DNA of 64,000 nucleotides, from assembly GCF_001905445.1 (NCBI RefSeq), contig NZ_LIVQ01000003.1, positions 122,101 through 186,100 of the forward strand, written 5' to 3'. This DNA is from Streptomyces sp. CB00455. GTDB taxonomy: Bacteria > Actinomycetota > Actinomycetes > Streptomycetales > Streptomycetaceae. Each line of letters starts with the position of its first letter. The first letter of the stretch is position 1. This document shows positions 53,398 to 64,000 of this stretch, piece after piece. The translations under genes were made by a program, and so were the position numbers. A model generated the notes under the pieces. That model did no database searches. It saw only the letters and a program-made list of their open reading frames with translations, and was not told where the DNA came from.

Positions 53398-56121
53398 TCA
53401 GTGCGCGGCGGATTCCCAGTCGGAGCCGACGCCCACGGACACGTCCAGCGCCGCCCGCAGGTCGACGGCGGCGCCCATCTCGCGCCGGACCAGCTCCTCG
53501 ACCTCGTTGCGCTCGCCGGGGGCGATCTCCAGCACGATTTCGTCGTGGACCTGGAGCAGCATCCGCGACTTCAGCCCGGCTTCGGCGATCGCCTTGTCCA
53601 CGCGCAGCATCGCGACCTTGACGATGTCGGCCGCGGTGCCCTGGATCGGGGCGTTGAGCGCCATCCGCTCGGCGGCCTCGCGGCGCTGGCGGTTGTCGCT
53701 GTTGAGGTCGGGCAGGTACCGGCGGCGGCCGAAGACCGTCGCCGTGTAGCCGGTGGCCCGGGCCTCGTCGACGACGCGCTGCAGGTATTCGCGGACCCCG
53801 CCGAACCGCTCGAAGAAGGTCTCCATCAGGCCGCGCGCCTCGGCGGGCTCGATGTTCAGCTGCTGGGCGAGGCCGAAGGCGGAGAGCCCGTAGGCGAGGC
53901 CGTACGACATGGCCTTGATCTTGCGGCGCATCTCGGCATCGACCGCGGACCGCTCCACCCCGAACACCTGGGAGGCGACGGTGGTGTGCAGGTCCTCGCC
54001 GGTCGCGAAGGCTTCGATCAGGCCCTCGTCCTCGGAGAGGTGGGCCATGACGCGCAGCTCGATCTGGCTGTAGTCGGCGGTCATGAGGGACTCGAAGCCC
54101 TCGCCGACGACGAAGCCGCGGCGGATGGCGCGGCCCTCGTCGGTGCGCACCGGCACGTTCTGCAGGTTGGGGTCGGTGGAGGACAGCCGTCCGGTCGCGG
54201 CGACGGTCTGGCTGAAGCTGGTGTGCACCCGGCCGTCGGCGCCGATGGTCTTGACGAGGCCCTCGACGGTGACGCGCAGCTTGGCCTGCTCCCGGTGGCG
54301 CAGCATGATCACCGGGAGTTCGTGGTCGGTCTGCTTGGCCAGCCAGGCCAGCGCGTCGGCGTCCGTGGTGTAGCCGGTCTTGGTCTTCTTCGTCTTGGGC
54401 AGGTCGAGCTCGCCGAAGAAGACCTCCTGGAGCTGCTTGGGCGAGCCGAGGTTGAACTCGTGGCCGACGGCCGCGTGCGCCTCCTTCACCGCCTGCTGCA
54501 CCGCTCCGGCGAACTGCTGCTCCATGCCTTCCAGGTGGTCGCGGTCGGCGGCGATGCCGGCGCGCTCCATCCGGGCGAGCAGCTCGGAGGTCGGCAGCTC
54601 CATGTCGTGGAGCAGCTCCACGGCGCCGACCTCGGCGAGCTTGCCGGTGAAGGCCTCGCCCAGGTCGAGGACGGCGCGGGCCTGCGCCATCAGGGCTTCC
54701 GCCTCCGCCGTCTCGTCGGCGCCGAAGGCGAGCTGTCCGTCGGCCGCGGCCGGGGCCAGCTCCCGGTGCAGGTACTCGTTCGACAGCACGTCCAGCGCGA
54801 AGGACCGGCGGCCGGGCTTGACCAGGTAGGCGGCGAGGGCGGTGTCCATGGTGACGCCCGCCAGGGCCCAGCCGTGCTCGGGGAAGACCCGCATCAGGCC
54901 CTTGGCGTTGTGCACCACCTTGGGACGGGCCGGGTCGGCGGCCCAGGCCGCGAACGCCTGCTCGTCGGCCTCGTCCAGGTCGGACGGGTCGAACCAGGCG
55001 GCCGGGCCGTCCGCAGCGGCCAGCGCGATCTCGCTGACATTGCCCTGGCCCAGCGCCCAGCTGTCGACGGTGGAGACGCCGAGCGGGGCGCCCGCGCGGG
55101 CCTCCAGCCACGGAGCGAGCTCCCCGGCGCCCAGCACGGAGCCGTCCAGCTCCACCCCGGCGGCCGGGGCCGGGGCGGCCTCCTGCTCGGCCGCGCCCGG
55201 GTCCACCGCCAGCAGCCGCTCGCGCAGCGAGGCGTTGCGGATCTCCAGTACGTCCAGCACGCCGGTCACCGCGGAGCGGTCGTACGGGGCGCGGACCAGG
55301 TCGGCCGGGGTCTTGGGCAGCTCCACGTCCTTGACCATCTCGGTCAGGACGCGGTTGAGCTTGACGGCCTCCAGGTGGTCCCGGAAGTTCTGCCCGGCCT
55401 TGCCCTTGACCTCTTCGGCGCGCTCCACGAGCTCGGCGAACGACCCGAACTGCATGATCCACTTGGCGGCGGTCTTCTCACCGACGCCCGGGATGCCGGG
55501 CAGGTTGTCGGACGGGTCGCCGCGCAGCGCCGCGAAGTCCGGGTACTGCCGGGGGGTGAGGCCGTACTTCTCCTCGACCTTCTGCGGCGTGAACCGCGTC
55601 AGCTCCGAGACGCCCTTGGTCGGGTAGAGCACGGTGGTGTGCTCGGAGACGAGCTGGAAGGAGTCGCGGTCGCCGGTGACGATCAGCACGTCGAAGCCGG
55701 CGGCCTCCGCCTGCGTCGCCAGCGTCGCGATCACGTCGTCGGCCTCGAAGCCGTCGACCGCGAAGCGCGGCACCTGCATCGCGTCGAGCAGCTCGCCGAT
55801 CAGCTCGACCTGCCCCTTGAACTCGTCGGGGGTCTTGGAGCGGTTCGCCTTGTACTCGGGGAACTCCGTCGAACGCCACGTCTTGCGCGAGACGTCGAAC
55901 GCCACCGCGAAGTGCGTGGGCGCCTCGTCGCGCAGCGTGTTCGCCAGCATCGACGCGAAGCCGTAGATGGCATTGGTCGGCTGGCCGGTCGCGGTCGTGA
56001 AGTTCTCCGCGGGCAGCGCGAAGAACGCCCGGTACGCCAGGGAGTGCCCGTCCATGAGCATCAGGCGGGGGCGGTCCGCTGCGGTCGTCTGGTCGGTCTT
56101 CTTCGATGCTGAATCTGCCAC
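53398..56121 (-). CDS. polA: DNA polymerase I
   Basis: Repair and Okazaki-fragment polymerase of 907 residues. The 5-prime nuclease domain (about 15-310) has LMLMDGHSLAYRAFFAL, FDVSRKTWRSTEFPEYKANR, DGFEADDVIATLA and PGIPGVGEKTAAKWI. The middle 3-prime-exonuclease-like domain lacks the usual Asp-x-Glu and other metal ligands, so proofreading is probably absent, as in other actinobacterial PolA. The polymerase core has motif A DYSQIELR, the O-helix RRKIKAMSYGLAYG with Tyr where E. coli has Phe762, and motif C QVHDEIVLE. GTG 56121 starts the product. Reads toward the converging DUF4184 gene. Confidence 0.96.
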   Translation of the reverse strand: MADSASKKTDQTTAADRPRLMLMDGHSLAYRAFFALPAENFTTATGQPTNAIYGFASMLANTLRDEAPTHFAVAFDVSRKTWRSTEFPEYKANRSKTPDEFKGQVELIGELLDAMQVPRFAVDGFEADDVIATLATQAEAAGFDVLIVTGDRDSFQLVSEHTTVLYPTKGVSELTRFTPQKVEEKYGLTPRQYPDFAALRGDPSDNLPGIPGVGEKTAAKWIMQFGSFAELVERAEEVKGKAGQNFRDHLEAVKLNRVLTEMVKDVELPKTPADLVRAPYDRSAVTGVLDVLEIRNASLRERLLAVDPGAAEQEAAPAPAAGVELDGSVLGAGELAPWLEARAGAPLGVSTVDSWALGQGNVSEIALAAADGPAAWFDPSDLDEADEQAFAAWAADPARPKVVHNAKGLMRVFPEHGWALAGVTMDTALAAYLVKPGRRSFALDVLSNEYLHRELAPAAADGQLAFGADETAEAEALMAQARAVLDLGEAFTGKLAEVGAVELLHDMELPTSELLARMERAGIAADRDHLEGMEQQFAGAVQQAVKEAHAAVGHEFNLGSPKQLQEVFFGELDLPKTKKTKTGYTTDADALAWLAKQTDHELPVIMLRHREQAKLRVTVEGLVKTIGADGRVHTSFSQTVAATGRLSSTDPNLQNVPVRTDEGRAIRRGFVVGEGFESLMTADYSQIELRVMAHLSEDEGLIEAFATGEDLHTTVASQVFGVERSAVDAEMRRKIKAMSYGLAYGLSAFGLAQQLNIEPAEARGLMETFFERFGGVREYLQRVVDEARATGYTATVFGRRRYLPDLNSDNRQRREAAERMALNAPIQGTAADIVKVAMLRVDKAIAEAGLKSRMLLQVHDEIVLEIAPGERNEVEELVRREMGAAVDLRAALDVSVGVGSDWESAAH

Positions 56122-56236
56122 GTCCCCGATCCTAGGCGCCCCCGCCGACAATTCCGGCGTCGGCGTCGTGGGGGGAGCGTGACAGGATCGGACGCGCACG
56201 CGATGTGTACGCGAAGACTGCTCGAAGGGGAGCGAC

Positions 56237-58507
<2,271 letters not shown>

Positions 58508-58561
58508 TAGAACGACCCCAGGACAAGATGGTTAACGAGCGTTGACGAACGGAGCCGGCCC

Positions 58562-59044
58562 ATGGGCGAGCAGCACCACGTGAAGTTCCCGCAGGAGGTC
58601 CTGGACGAGTACACGGCTCTGGGCATCGACCTGCCCTCGCTCTTCTCGGCGGGCCACCTCGGGGAGCGGATGGACATCCGCATCCTGGAGGCGTCGGCCG
58701 AGCGGGTCGTGGCCACCATGCCGGTCGAGGGCAACACCCAGCCGTACGGCCTGCTGCACGGCGGGGCCTCCGCCGTGCTCGCCGAGACGCTCGGCTCGGT
58801 CGGCGCCATGATGCACGGCGGCATCACCAAGGTCGCCGTCGGCGTGGACCTCAACTGCACCCACCACCGGGGCGTGCGCTCCGGACTGGTCACCGGTGTC
58901 GCGACCCCCGTGCACCGGGGCCGCTCCACCGCCACCTACGAGGTCGTCATCAGCGACGAGCAGGACCGGCGCGTCTGCACGGCCCGCCTGACGTGCCTGC
59001 TGCGCGACGCCGGCCCGGCCGCCGGGGCCCCGGCCGGAGCCTGA
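58562..59044 (+). CDS. PaaI family hotdog-fold thioesterase
   Basis: A 160-residue acyl-CoA thioesterase-like protein. The active-site region reads QPYGLLHGGASAVLAETLGS, the PaaI/YbdB pattern HGG with the catalytic acidic residue in AET about nine residues after His. The strand VDLNCTHHRGVRSGLVTGVA and the end VCTARLTCLLRDAGP complete the hotdog. It may hydrolyse hydroxyphenylacetyl-type or other aromatic thioesters, but the neighbours give no clue. ATG 58562 follows GGAGCCGG. It is followed by a strong terminator. Confidence 0.92.
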   Translation: MGEQHHVKFPQEVLDEYTALGIDLPSLFSAGHLGERMDIRILEASAERVVATMPVEGNTQPYGLLHGGASAVLAETLGSVGAMMHGGITKVAVGVDLNCTHHRGVRSGLVTGVATPVHRGRSTATYEVVISDEQDRRVCTARLTCLLRDAGPAAGAPAGA

Positions 59045-59050
59045 CCCGCC

Positions 59051-59094
59051 CCGCAGGCCCGGACCGCCCCCGCCCCCGCGGTCCGGACCTGCGG
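59051..59094 (+). terminator. 17-bp hairpin after the thioesterase
   Basis: CCGCAGGCCCGGACCGC (59051-59067) pairs with 59078-59094 with one mismatch around a 10-nt C-rich loop, six bases after the stop codon. Confidence 0.82.
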
Positions 59095-59211
59095 AACGCC
59101 CGGCGGACCCGCCCGGCGGACCCGCCCGCGGACCCGCCCGGAATCCGCCAGTCCGCGTGCCCGGCGCCGCGGGCTGTTGTGTCACCGTTGGTGACCGCCT
59201 ACCTTCCCCCC

Positions 59212-59625
59212 ATGGGGACCCAGCCACGCCCAGCGGTCCGGTACGCCGCCCGCGCCCTCCTCGCGGCGCTCGCCCTGACCGGATGCTCTCCTTCCGCCCC
59301 GCCTCCCGCCGCAGGCTCCGCGGGCCCCTCCGCGGACCCCTCCGCCGGCCCCTCCTCACCCGCCCAAATCTGCACGAGCCTGGTGTCCTACTGGGCGAAG
59401 GAGACCCTCCTGGGCACCAAATGGTCCGGTCTGGACTGGGAACAGAAGGGCCTCTCCAACGACCAGTACGCCATCCACGAGGAAGCGGTCGCCGCGGGCC
59501 GCGCCGAGGAGCGAACATCCGGCCGGGACAAGGCACTTGAGCTGATGGAGCGGCTCGTCGCCCGGCGCTGCGCCGAACAGGACGGTGCGACCTGGAGTTC
59601 GGAGAACTGGCGGCCCTCAACGTGA
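59212..59625 (+). CDS. Small secreted lipoprotein of unknown function
   Basis: A 137-residue exported protein. The lipobox LALTGCS gives a lipidated Cys25, followed by a Ser/Pro/Ala-rich spacer (SPSAPPPAAGSAGPSADPSA) and a helical domain of about 85 residues containing AQICTSLVSYWAKETLLGT and GRDKALELMERLVARRCAEQ. Two cysteines may pair (in QICTS and RRCAE). I do not recognise the family; it lies between a thioesterase terminator and the branched-chain amino-acid operon. Start ATG 59212 has a weak ribosome site. Confidence 0.75.
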   Translation: MGTQPRPAVRYAARALLAALALTGCSPSAPPPAAGSAGPSADPSAGPSSPAQICTSLVSYWAKETLLGTKWSGLDWEQKGLSNDQYAIHEEAVAAGRAEERTSGRDKALELMERLVARRCAEQDGATWSSENWRPST

Positions 59626-60167
59626 CCGGGGTCACCGGAATCCCGGGTGCGCTGTCCGACTTCCGGGCACTCGCCCCGCGGGGCCGAACCGCAGGTGACA
59701 GGCCCTCCCCCGCCGGAAGCAAGATCACCGCGCCGGGGCGGCCCCCCGCCCGCCCTTCACCCTGCGTTACGAAAATGCCCCACGGAATCCCCCTATTCCC
59801 TAGGGAATGGCCACCCGGCGGATTCTTTCGGACACACGCAGCGACATTCGGCTCAATTTGATCTAAGACAGGTGCATGAGGGCCTCAAGCCCCTTAGGGG
59901 AACAGGTAATTCTCACGATGCGGACATTCTCCGGCGTCGCTAAACGCCCGATCTGTCCACACTCCCACCGCACATTCTTGGCCTTGGCATAACAAGAGAG
60001 TCACATCCTCCTTTCCCTGCTCCCCGCACTCGCCACCTCGGGCCTAGAGTCACGGCCAGTCACCGCGCCGCAAGGCGCGACCCAGCACGGCCGTGGACCT
60101 CCCAGTGCGGCCCGGCGACCTCACGGCACCTCGACCTCAGAGGGCCGCGCCAGGGAAAGGAAGAATC
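59626..60167. other. Leader region of the branched-chain amino-acid transport operon
   Basis: 542 bp without a secure gene. From about 59770 to 60000 it is visibly poorer in GC than the surroundings, a sign of promoter and leader sequence. Two short hairpins (GAGGGCCTC at 59879-59887 and CCCCTTAGGGG at 59892-59902) and a possible 38-codon ORF (59876-59992) lie here. I find no convincing -35/-10 pair. Confidence 0.5.
59876..59992 (+). CDS. Possible 38-codon leader ORF with a TTA codon
   Basis: ATG 59876 to TAA 59990 encodes a peptide starting MRASSPLGEQVILTMRTF, with AGGTG three bases before it. It includes a TTA Leu codon, rare in Streptomyces and read by the bldA tRNA, plus GTA and ATT codons, unlike its neighbours. 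About a quarter of residues are Leu, Ile or Val. Codon use argues against an ordinary gene; a leader peptide is possible. Confidence 0.3.
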   Translation: MRASSPLGEQVILTMRTFSGVAKRPICPHSHRTFLALA

Positions 60168-61400
60168 GTGCGACACCGTTCTTTGCTCGTCCTCACCACC
60201 GTGATCACCACGGGAGCACTGACCCTCACCGCTTGCGGATCGCGCGACGGAGGAACCAAGGAAGACGGCAGCGGCAAGAAGACCGTCGTCGTCATCGGCG
60301 TCGACGCCCCGCTCACCGGCTCGCTCTCCGCGCTCGGCCAGGGCATCAAGAACTCCGTGGACCTCGCGGCCAAAACGGCCAACAAGAACAACGAAGTCCC
60401 CGGCATCGAGTTCAAGGTCGAGGGCCTCGACGACCAGGCGGTCCCCGCCTCCGGTCAGGCCAACGCCACCAAGCTCGTCGGCAACAAGGACGTCGTCGGC
60501 GTCGTCGGCCCGCTGAACTCCGGCGTCTCCCAGCAGATGCAGGGCGTCTTCGCCTCGGCGAACCTCGCCCAGGTCTCGCCCGCCAACACCAACCCCTCGC
60601 TCAGCCAGGGCGACAACTGGGGCAAGGGCGAGTTCAAGCGCCCCTTCAAGACCTACTTCCGCACCGCCGCCACCGACGTGGTCCAGGGCAAGTTCGCCGC
60701 CCAGTACCTCTTCAAGGACGCCGGCAAGAAGAAGGTCTTCGTCGTCGACGACAAGCAGACCTACGGCGCCGGCCTGGCCGCGATCTTCTCCGACGAGTTC
60801 AAGAAGCTCGGCGGCGAGGTCGTGGGCACCGACCACGTCACCGTGAAGGAGACCGACTTCTCCTCCACCGCCGACAAGGTCAAGTCCTCCGGCGCCGACT
60901 CCGTCTACTTCGGCGGCCAGTACCCCGAGGGCGGCCTGCTCGCCGACCAGATCAAGAAGACCGGCGCCAAGATCCCCACCATGGGTGGCGACGGCATCCA
61001 GGACCCGGCCTTCATCACCGCCTCCGGTGAGGAGAACGAGGGCGACCTCTCCACCTCCATCGGCTACCCGGTCGAGAAGCTGGACACCGCCAAGAAGTTC
61101 ATCGAGGACTACAAGGCCGGCGGTTACAAGGACCCCTACGCCGCCTACGGTGGCTACTCCTACGACGCCGGCTGGGCCCTGATCCAGGCCGTCAAGGCCG
61201 TCGTCGCCGCCAACAACGGCAAGCTCCCCGCCGACGCCCGCCCCGCGGTCGTCGAGGCGCTCGGCAAGGTCTCCTTCGAAGGCGTGACCGGCAAGGTCGC
61301 CTTCGACGAGTACGGCGACACCACCAACAAGCAGCTCACGGTCTACAAGGTCGAGGGCGGCAAGTGGGTCGACGTCAAGAGCGACACGTTCAACCAGTAA
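60168..61400 (+). CDS. livJ: Branched-chain amino-acid ABC transporter substrate-binding lipoprotein
   Basis: Extracellular receptor of a Liv-type ABC importer. The 410-residue lipoprotein starts at GTG 60168 after GGAAAGGAAG, with signal RHRSLLVLTTVITTGALTLT and lipidated Cys23. The mature two-lobe protein of the periplasmic-binding type I fold contains VIGVDAPLTGSLSALGQGIK, VGVVGPLNSGVSQQMQGVFA, KKKVFVVDDKQTYGAGLAAI and SGADSVYFGGQYPEGGLLAD. Branched-chain amino acids are the expected ligand, but related proteins bind amides or urea. Permease genes livH and livM follow; a 14-bp hairpin lies between. Confidence 0.92.
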   Translation: MRHRSLLVLTTVITTGALTLTACGSRDGGTKEDGSGKKTVVVIGVDAPLTGSLSALGQGIKNSVDLAAKTANKNNEVPGIEFKVEGLDDQAVPASGQANATKLVGNKDVVGVVGPLNSGVSQQMQGVFASANLAQVSPANTNPSLSQGDNWGKGEFKRPFKTYFRTAATDVVQGKFAAQYLFKDAGKKKVFVVDDKQTYGAGLAAIFSDEFKKLGGEVVGTDHVTVKETDFSSTADKVKSSGADSVYFGGQYPEGGLLADQIKKTGAKIPTMGGDGIQDPAFITASGEENEGDLSTSIGYPVEKLDTAKKFIEDYKAGGYKDPYAAYGGYSYDAGWALIQAVKAVVAANNGKLPADARPAVVEALGKVSFEGVTGKVAFDEYGDTTNKQLTVYKVEGGKWVDVKSDTFNQ

Positions 61401-61456
61401 TCCCGTAGAACCGGGCCGGTCCGTCCGACCGACCCGCCCCGTCATCAAAGAACCAG

Positions 61457-61489
61457 CCGCGCGAGGGCGCAAACAGCGCCCTCGCGCGG
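61457..61489 (+). terminator. Perfect 14-bp hairpin between livJ and livH
   Basis: CCGCGCGAGGGCGC (61457-61470) pairs perfectly with 61476-61489 around AAACA. It is probably a partial terminator or mRNA-stabilising element that keeps binding-protein mRNA in excess over the permease mRNA. Confidence 0.75.
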
Positions 61490-61523
61490 AGTCTTATCCG
61501 ACACGCTCATCGGAGGCCCTGCG

Positions 61524-62456
61524 GTGCACGAACTGCCGCAACAGCTGGCCAACGGCCTTGCCCTCGGTGCCCTTTATGGCCTCATAGCCATCGGGTACAC
61601 CATGGTCTACGGCATCGTCCAGCTCATCAACTTCGCCCACGGCGAGATCTTCATGATCGGCGGCTTCGGCGCGCTCACCGCCTACGCCGCCCTCCCGACC
61701 GGCACCTCCCTGCTGATCGCGATCCCCGTCATGATCGTCGGAGGCGCACTCGCCTCCGTCGCCGTCGCCACCGCAGCCGAACGCTTCGCCTACCGTCCCC
61801 TGCGCAGCGCCCCCCGGCTCGCCCCGCTCATCACCGCAATCGGCCTCTCGATCGCGCTCCAGCAGCTCGTCTGGCAGTTCTACCCGGACGCCAAGAAGGC
61901 AGTCAGCTTCCCCGAGTTCAAGGGCGAGGCCTTCAAGCTCACCGACAGTCTCGCGATCCAGCGTGCGGACGCCTTCGTCCTCATCCTCGCCCCGCTGTGC
62001 ATGCTCGCCCTCGGCGTCTTCGTCTCCAAGAGCCGCAGCGGCCGCGCCATGCAGGCCACGGCGCAGGACCCCGACACCGCGAAGCTGATGGGCATCAACA
62101 CCGACCGCATCATCGTCATGGCCTTCGCCATCGGTGCCGCGTTCGCCGCCGTCGCCGCCGTCGCCTACGGCCTCGACAAGGGCCAGATCAACTTCGAGAT
62201 GGGCTTCATCCTCGGGCTCAAGGCCTTCACCGCGGCCGTCCTCGGCGGCATCGGCAACATCTACGGCGCCATGGTCGGCGGCGTGGTACTCGGCCTGGCC
62301 GAAGCCCTGTCGATCGCCTACATCGAAGACATCCCCGGCATGCAGCAGCTCGGCGGTGGAGCCTGGTCCAACGTCTGGGCGTTCGTACTCCTCATCGTCG
62401 TCCTCCTCGTGCGGCCACAAGGCCTGCTCGGTGAGCGCGTCGCGGATCGGGCGTGA
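61524..62456 (+). CDS. livH: Branched-chain amino-acid ABC transporter permease LivH
   Basis: Inner-membrane permease of the Liv importer, 310 residues and about eight helices. It starts at GTG 61524 after CGGAGG. Family features: ANGLALGALYGLIAIGYTMV, YGIVQLINFAHGEIFMIGGF near the N-terminus, the EAA-like cytoplasmic loop RAMQATAQDPDTAKLMGINT (about 178-197) that docks the ATPase, and KAFTAAVLGGIGNIYGAMVG. It forms a heterodimer with LivM. Second gene of the operon, ending 5 bp before livM. Confidence 0.95.
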   Translation: MHELPQQLANGLALGALYGLIAIGYTMVYGIVQLINFAHGEIFMIGGFGALTAYAALPTGTSLLIAIPVMIVGGALASVAVATAAERFAYRPLRSAPRLAPLITAIGLSIALQQLVWQFYPDAKKAVSFPEFKGEAFKLTDSLAIQRADAFVLILAPLCMLALGVFVSKSRSGRAMQATAQDPDTAKLMGINTDRIIVMAFAIGAAFAAVAAVAYGLDKGQINFEMGFILGLKAFTAAVLGGIGNIYGAMVGGVVLGLAEALSIAYIEDIPGMQQLGGGAWSNVWAFVLLIVVLLVRPQGLLGERVADRA

Positions 62457-62461
62457 GAACC

Positions 62462-64000
62462 ATGACCACCAACACCACCCCGCAGACCGCCCCCGCGAAG
62501 CAGGGCCCCGCCCCCGCCGGGCTCCTCTACGCGGTCATCGGCGGCAGCCTCCTCACCATCGTCAGCGCGTTCCTCGCGTGGACCTGGACGGCGGAGTTCC
62601 CCGGCGACCTCACCTACTACGCCAGCCCCGCCGGACTGCAGTTCATCAGCCTCATCGGGGCGGCCCTCACCCTCGTCCACGCGCTCTCCGCGCTCGGCGT
62701 CAAGGGCCTCGGCTGGCTCACCCCCGCCGGCTCCCGCAAGGCCGTCTGGTTCCTCGCGCTCGGCACCTTCGCCGCCACCTGGTTCACCGTCATCGCCATC
62801 TGCTGGGTGCTCGGCGGCGTCGTCAACCTGGAACCCGGCGCCTACGTCGCGCTCGTCGGCTCGCTCGTCCCGGCCCTGGCCGCGTACAAGCTCCCCGACG
62901 ACACCCGCAAGGCGGCCCCCGCCAGGCAGCTGCCCTCCTGGGCGCAGATCCTGGTCATCGCCGGCGTCTTCGCGGTCGGCCTCTTCGTGGTCACCTACGG
63001 CATCGACACCGACGACAAGGAGCCGCAGCTCTTCGTCGCCTACCTCATCGTCGTGCTGTTCGCGGCCGTCGCCCTGCTCAAGTCCGGGCTCATCGACCGC
63101 CTCCAGGCGATCACCGCGAACAACCGCCAGGTGACGCTGATCGCCACCATGGCCGCGGCCGTCGGCTTCCCGTTCATCCAGCAGAGCGGCGACACGTACA
63201 CCCTGATCGCGGTCAACATCCTGATCTTCGCGACCGTCGCCCTCGGCCTCAACGTCGTCGTCGGCCTCGCCGGCCTCCTCGACCTCGGCTACGTCGCCTT
63301 CCTCGGCGTCGGCGCGTACACCGCGGCCCTGGTCTCCGGAGCGGCATCCTCCGCCTTCGACATCCACATCCCCTTCCTGCTCGCGGTCCTCGTCGGCGCC
63401 CTGGCCTCGCTGGTCTTCGGCGTGGTCATCGGAGCCCCGACCCTGCGCCTGCGCGGCGACTACCTCGCCATCGTCACCCTCGGTTTCGGAGAGATCTTCC
63501 GCATCGCCATGGGCAACCTGGACGGCGTCTCCGGGCCGAAGATCACCAACGGTCCCAACGGCATTCCGAACATCCCCCACCTGGAGGTCTTCGGATACAA
63601 CTTCGGTGAATCCCACACCGTCTTCGGAGTGGTGCTCGGCGCCTACGCCAACTACTACCTCCTGATGCTGCTGGTGATGGCCCTCGTCATCCTGATCTTC
63701 GCCCGCGCCACCAACAGCCGCATCGGCCGCGCCTGGGTCGCCATCCGCGAGGACGAGACCGCCGCGACCGCCATGGGCATCAACGGCTTCCGGGTCAAGC
63801 TCATCGCCTTCGCCCTCGGCGCCACCCTCGCCGGCCTCGCCGGCACCATCCAGGCCCACGTCAACACCACGGTCGTCCCCGAGAACTACGTCTTCGCCGG
63901 ACCCGTCCCGCCGAACTCCGCGTTCCTCCTGGCCGCCGTCATCCTCGGCGGCATGGGCACCGTCCGCGGCCCCATCCTCGGCGCCGCACTGCTCTTCCTG
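62462..64000 (+). CDS. livM: Branched-chain amino-acid ABC transporter permease LivM (3-prime end outside window)
   Basis: Second membrane permease of the Liv importer. The 513 codons present cover an N-terminal extension of about 200 residues with additional helices (LLYAVIGGSLLTIVSAFLAW; FISLIGAALTLVHALSALGV; WFLALGTFAATWFTVIAICW), and the LivM core from about residue 230: ILIFATVALGLNVVVGLAGL, LDLGYVAFLGVGAYTAALVS, the EAA-like loop RAWVAIREDETAATAMGING and AAVILGGMGTVRGPILGAAL. The frame is open at base 64000. ATP-binding subunits LivG and LivF are expected beyond the window. ATG 62462 lies 5 bp after livH. Confidence 0.94.
   Translation, partial: MTTNTTPQTAPAKQGPAPAGLLYAVIGGSLLTIVSAFLAWTWTAEFPGDLTYYASPAGLQFISLIGAALTLVHALSALGVKGLGWLTPAGSRKAVWFLALGTFAATWFTVIAICWVLGGVVNLEPGAYVALVGSLVPALAAYKLPDDTRKAAPARQLPSWAQILVIAGVFAVGLFVVTYGIDTDDKEPQLFVAYLIVVLFAAVALLKSGLIDRLQAITANNRQVTLIATMAAAVGFPFIQQSGDTYTLIAVNILIFATVALGLNVVVGLAGLLDLGYVAFLGVGAYTAALVSGAASSAFDIHIPFLLAVLVGALASLVFGVVIGAPTLRLRGDYLAIVTLGFGEIFRIAMGNLDGVSGPKITNGPNGIPNIPHLEVFGYNFGESHTVFGVVLGAYANYYLLMLLVMALVILIFARATNSRIGRAWVAIREDETAATAMGINGFRVKLIAFALGATLAGLAGTIQAHVNTTVVPENYVFAGPVPPNSAFLLAAVILGGMGTVRGPILGAALLFL

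Noticed and set aside
53401..56112. 903-codon open frame on the plus strand
   Set aside because: Antisense of polA, same compositional signature as the other reverse-strand shadows.

Overview
The window is a very GC-rich chromosomal segment from an actinomycete, almost certainly a Streptomyces. Pointers are whiA, a long chaplin with a sortase signal, TerD/TerC proteins, a mycothiol-dependent isomerase-type fold, a PolA with a Tyr in the O-helix, frequent GTG starts, 4-bp start/stop overlaps, and several small families I know only from Streptomyces. From memory the gene order resembles the whiA to polA core region of S. coelicolor; I could not check this. I see no integrase, transposase, rRNA, tRNA or CRISPR array.

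Layout. 1-2526: secreted M14 zinc carboxypeptidase, cut by the window edge. 2609-7777: tightly overlapping uvrC-rapZ-yvcK-whiA operon read leftward, closed by a 14-bp perfect inverted repeat. 7778-8533: gene-free stretch with 17-bp tandem repeats. 8534-11161: secreted papain-like cysteine peptidase coupled to a membrane-anchored partner, facing a regulator across repeated GTGAAC motifs. 11162-11830: gene-free stretch with five exact copies of a 29-bp repeat. 11831-15060: Rieske lipoprotein, sugar kinase, and a TetR/NmrA pair with two matching operators. 15012-25961: uvrA and uvrB, enclosing small-molecule enzymes, a manganese-riboswitch-controlled terC, a TerD fused to a degenerate P-loop-like domain, and a plain TerD.

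26201-35746: glycerophosphodiesterase, DNA alkyltransferase, MFS pump, cupins, pseudouridine catabolism pair (psuG and a PfkB kinase), a degenerate uridine-kinase-like protein, a WGR/beta-propeller protein and a DUF2293 protein. 35739-41812: long chaplin, a HAD-like protein, a SWIM/SNF2 helicase pair and a small membrane protein. 42006-46044: TPR protein, coaE, PAC2 protein and rpsA, the last with a consensus promoter and a leader of about 195 nt. 46217-53355: methyltransferase, HrpB helicase, DUF3068 protein preceded by a 46-residue membrane peptide, a Pro/Thr-tailed lytic transglycosylase and a DUF4184 membrane protein. 53398-59625: polA, a YdeP-type molybdopterin oxidoreductase, a hotdog thioesterase and a small lipoprotein. 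60168-64000: branched-chain amino-acid ABC transporter genes livJ-livH-livM, the last cut by the window edge.

Main themes are DNA repair (UvrA, UvrB, UvrC, alkyltransferase, PolA, SNF2), envelope and secreted proteins, and nutrient uptake. The regulatory signals I rate most highly are the complete promoter-aptamer-anti-SD arrangement before terC, the paired operators around the TetR gene, the GTGAAC repeats before the peptidase and regulator genes, and the rpsA leader with two mutually exclusive hairpins.
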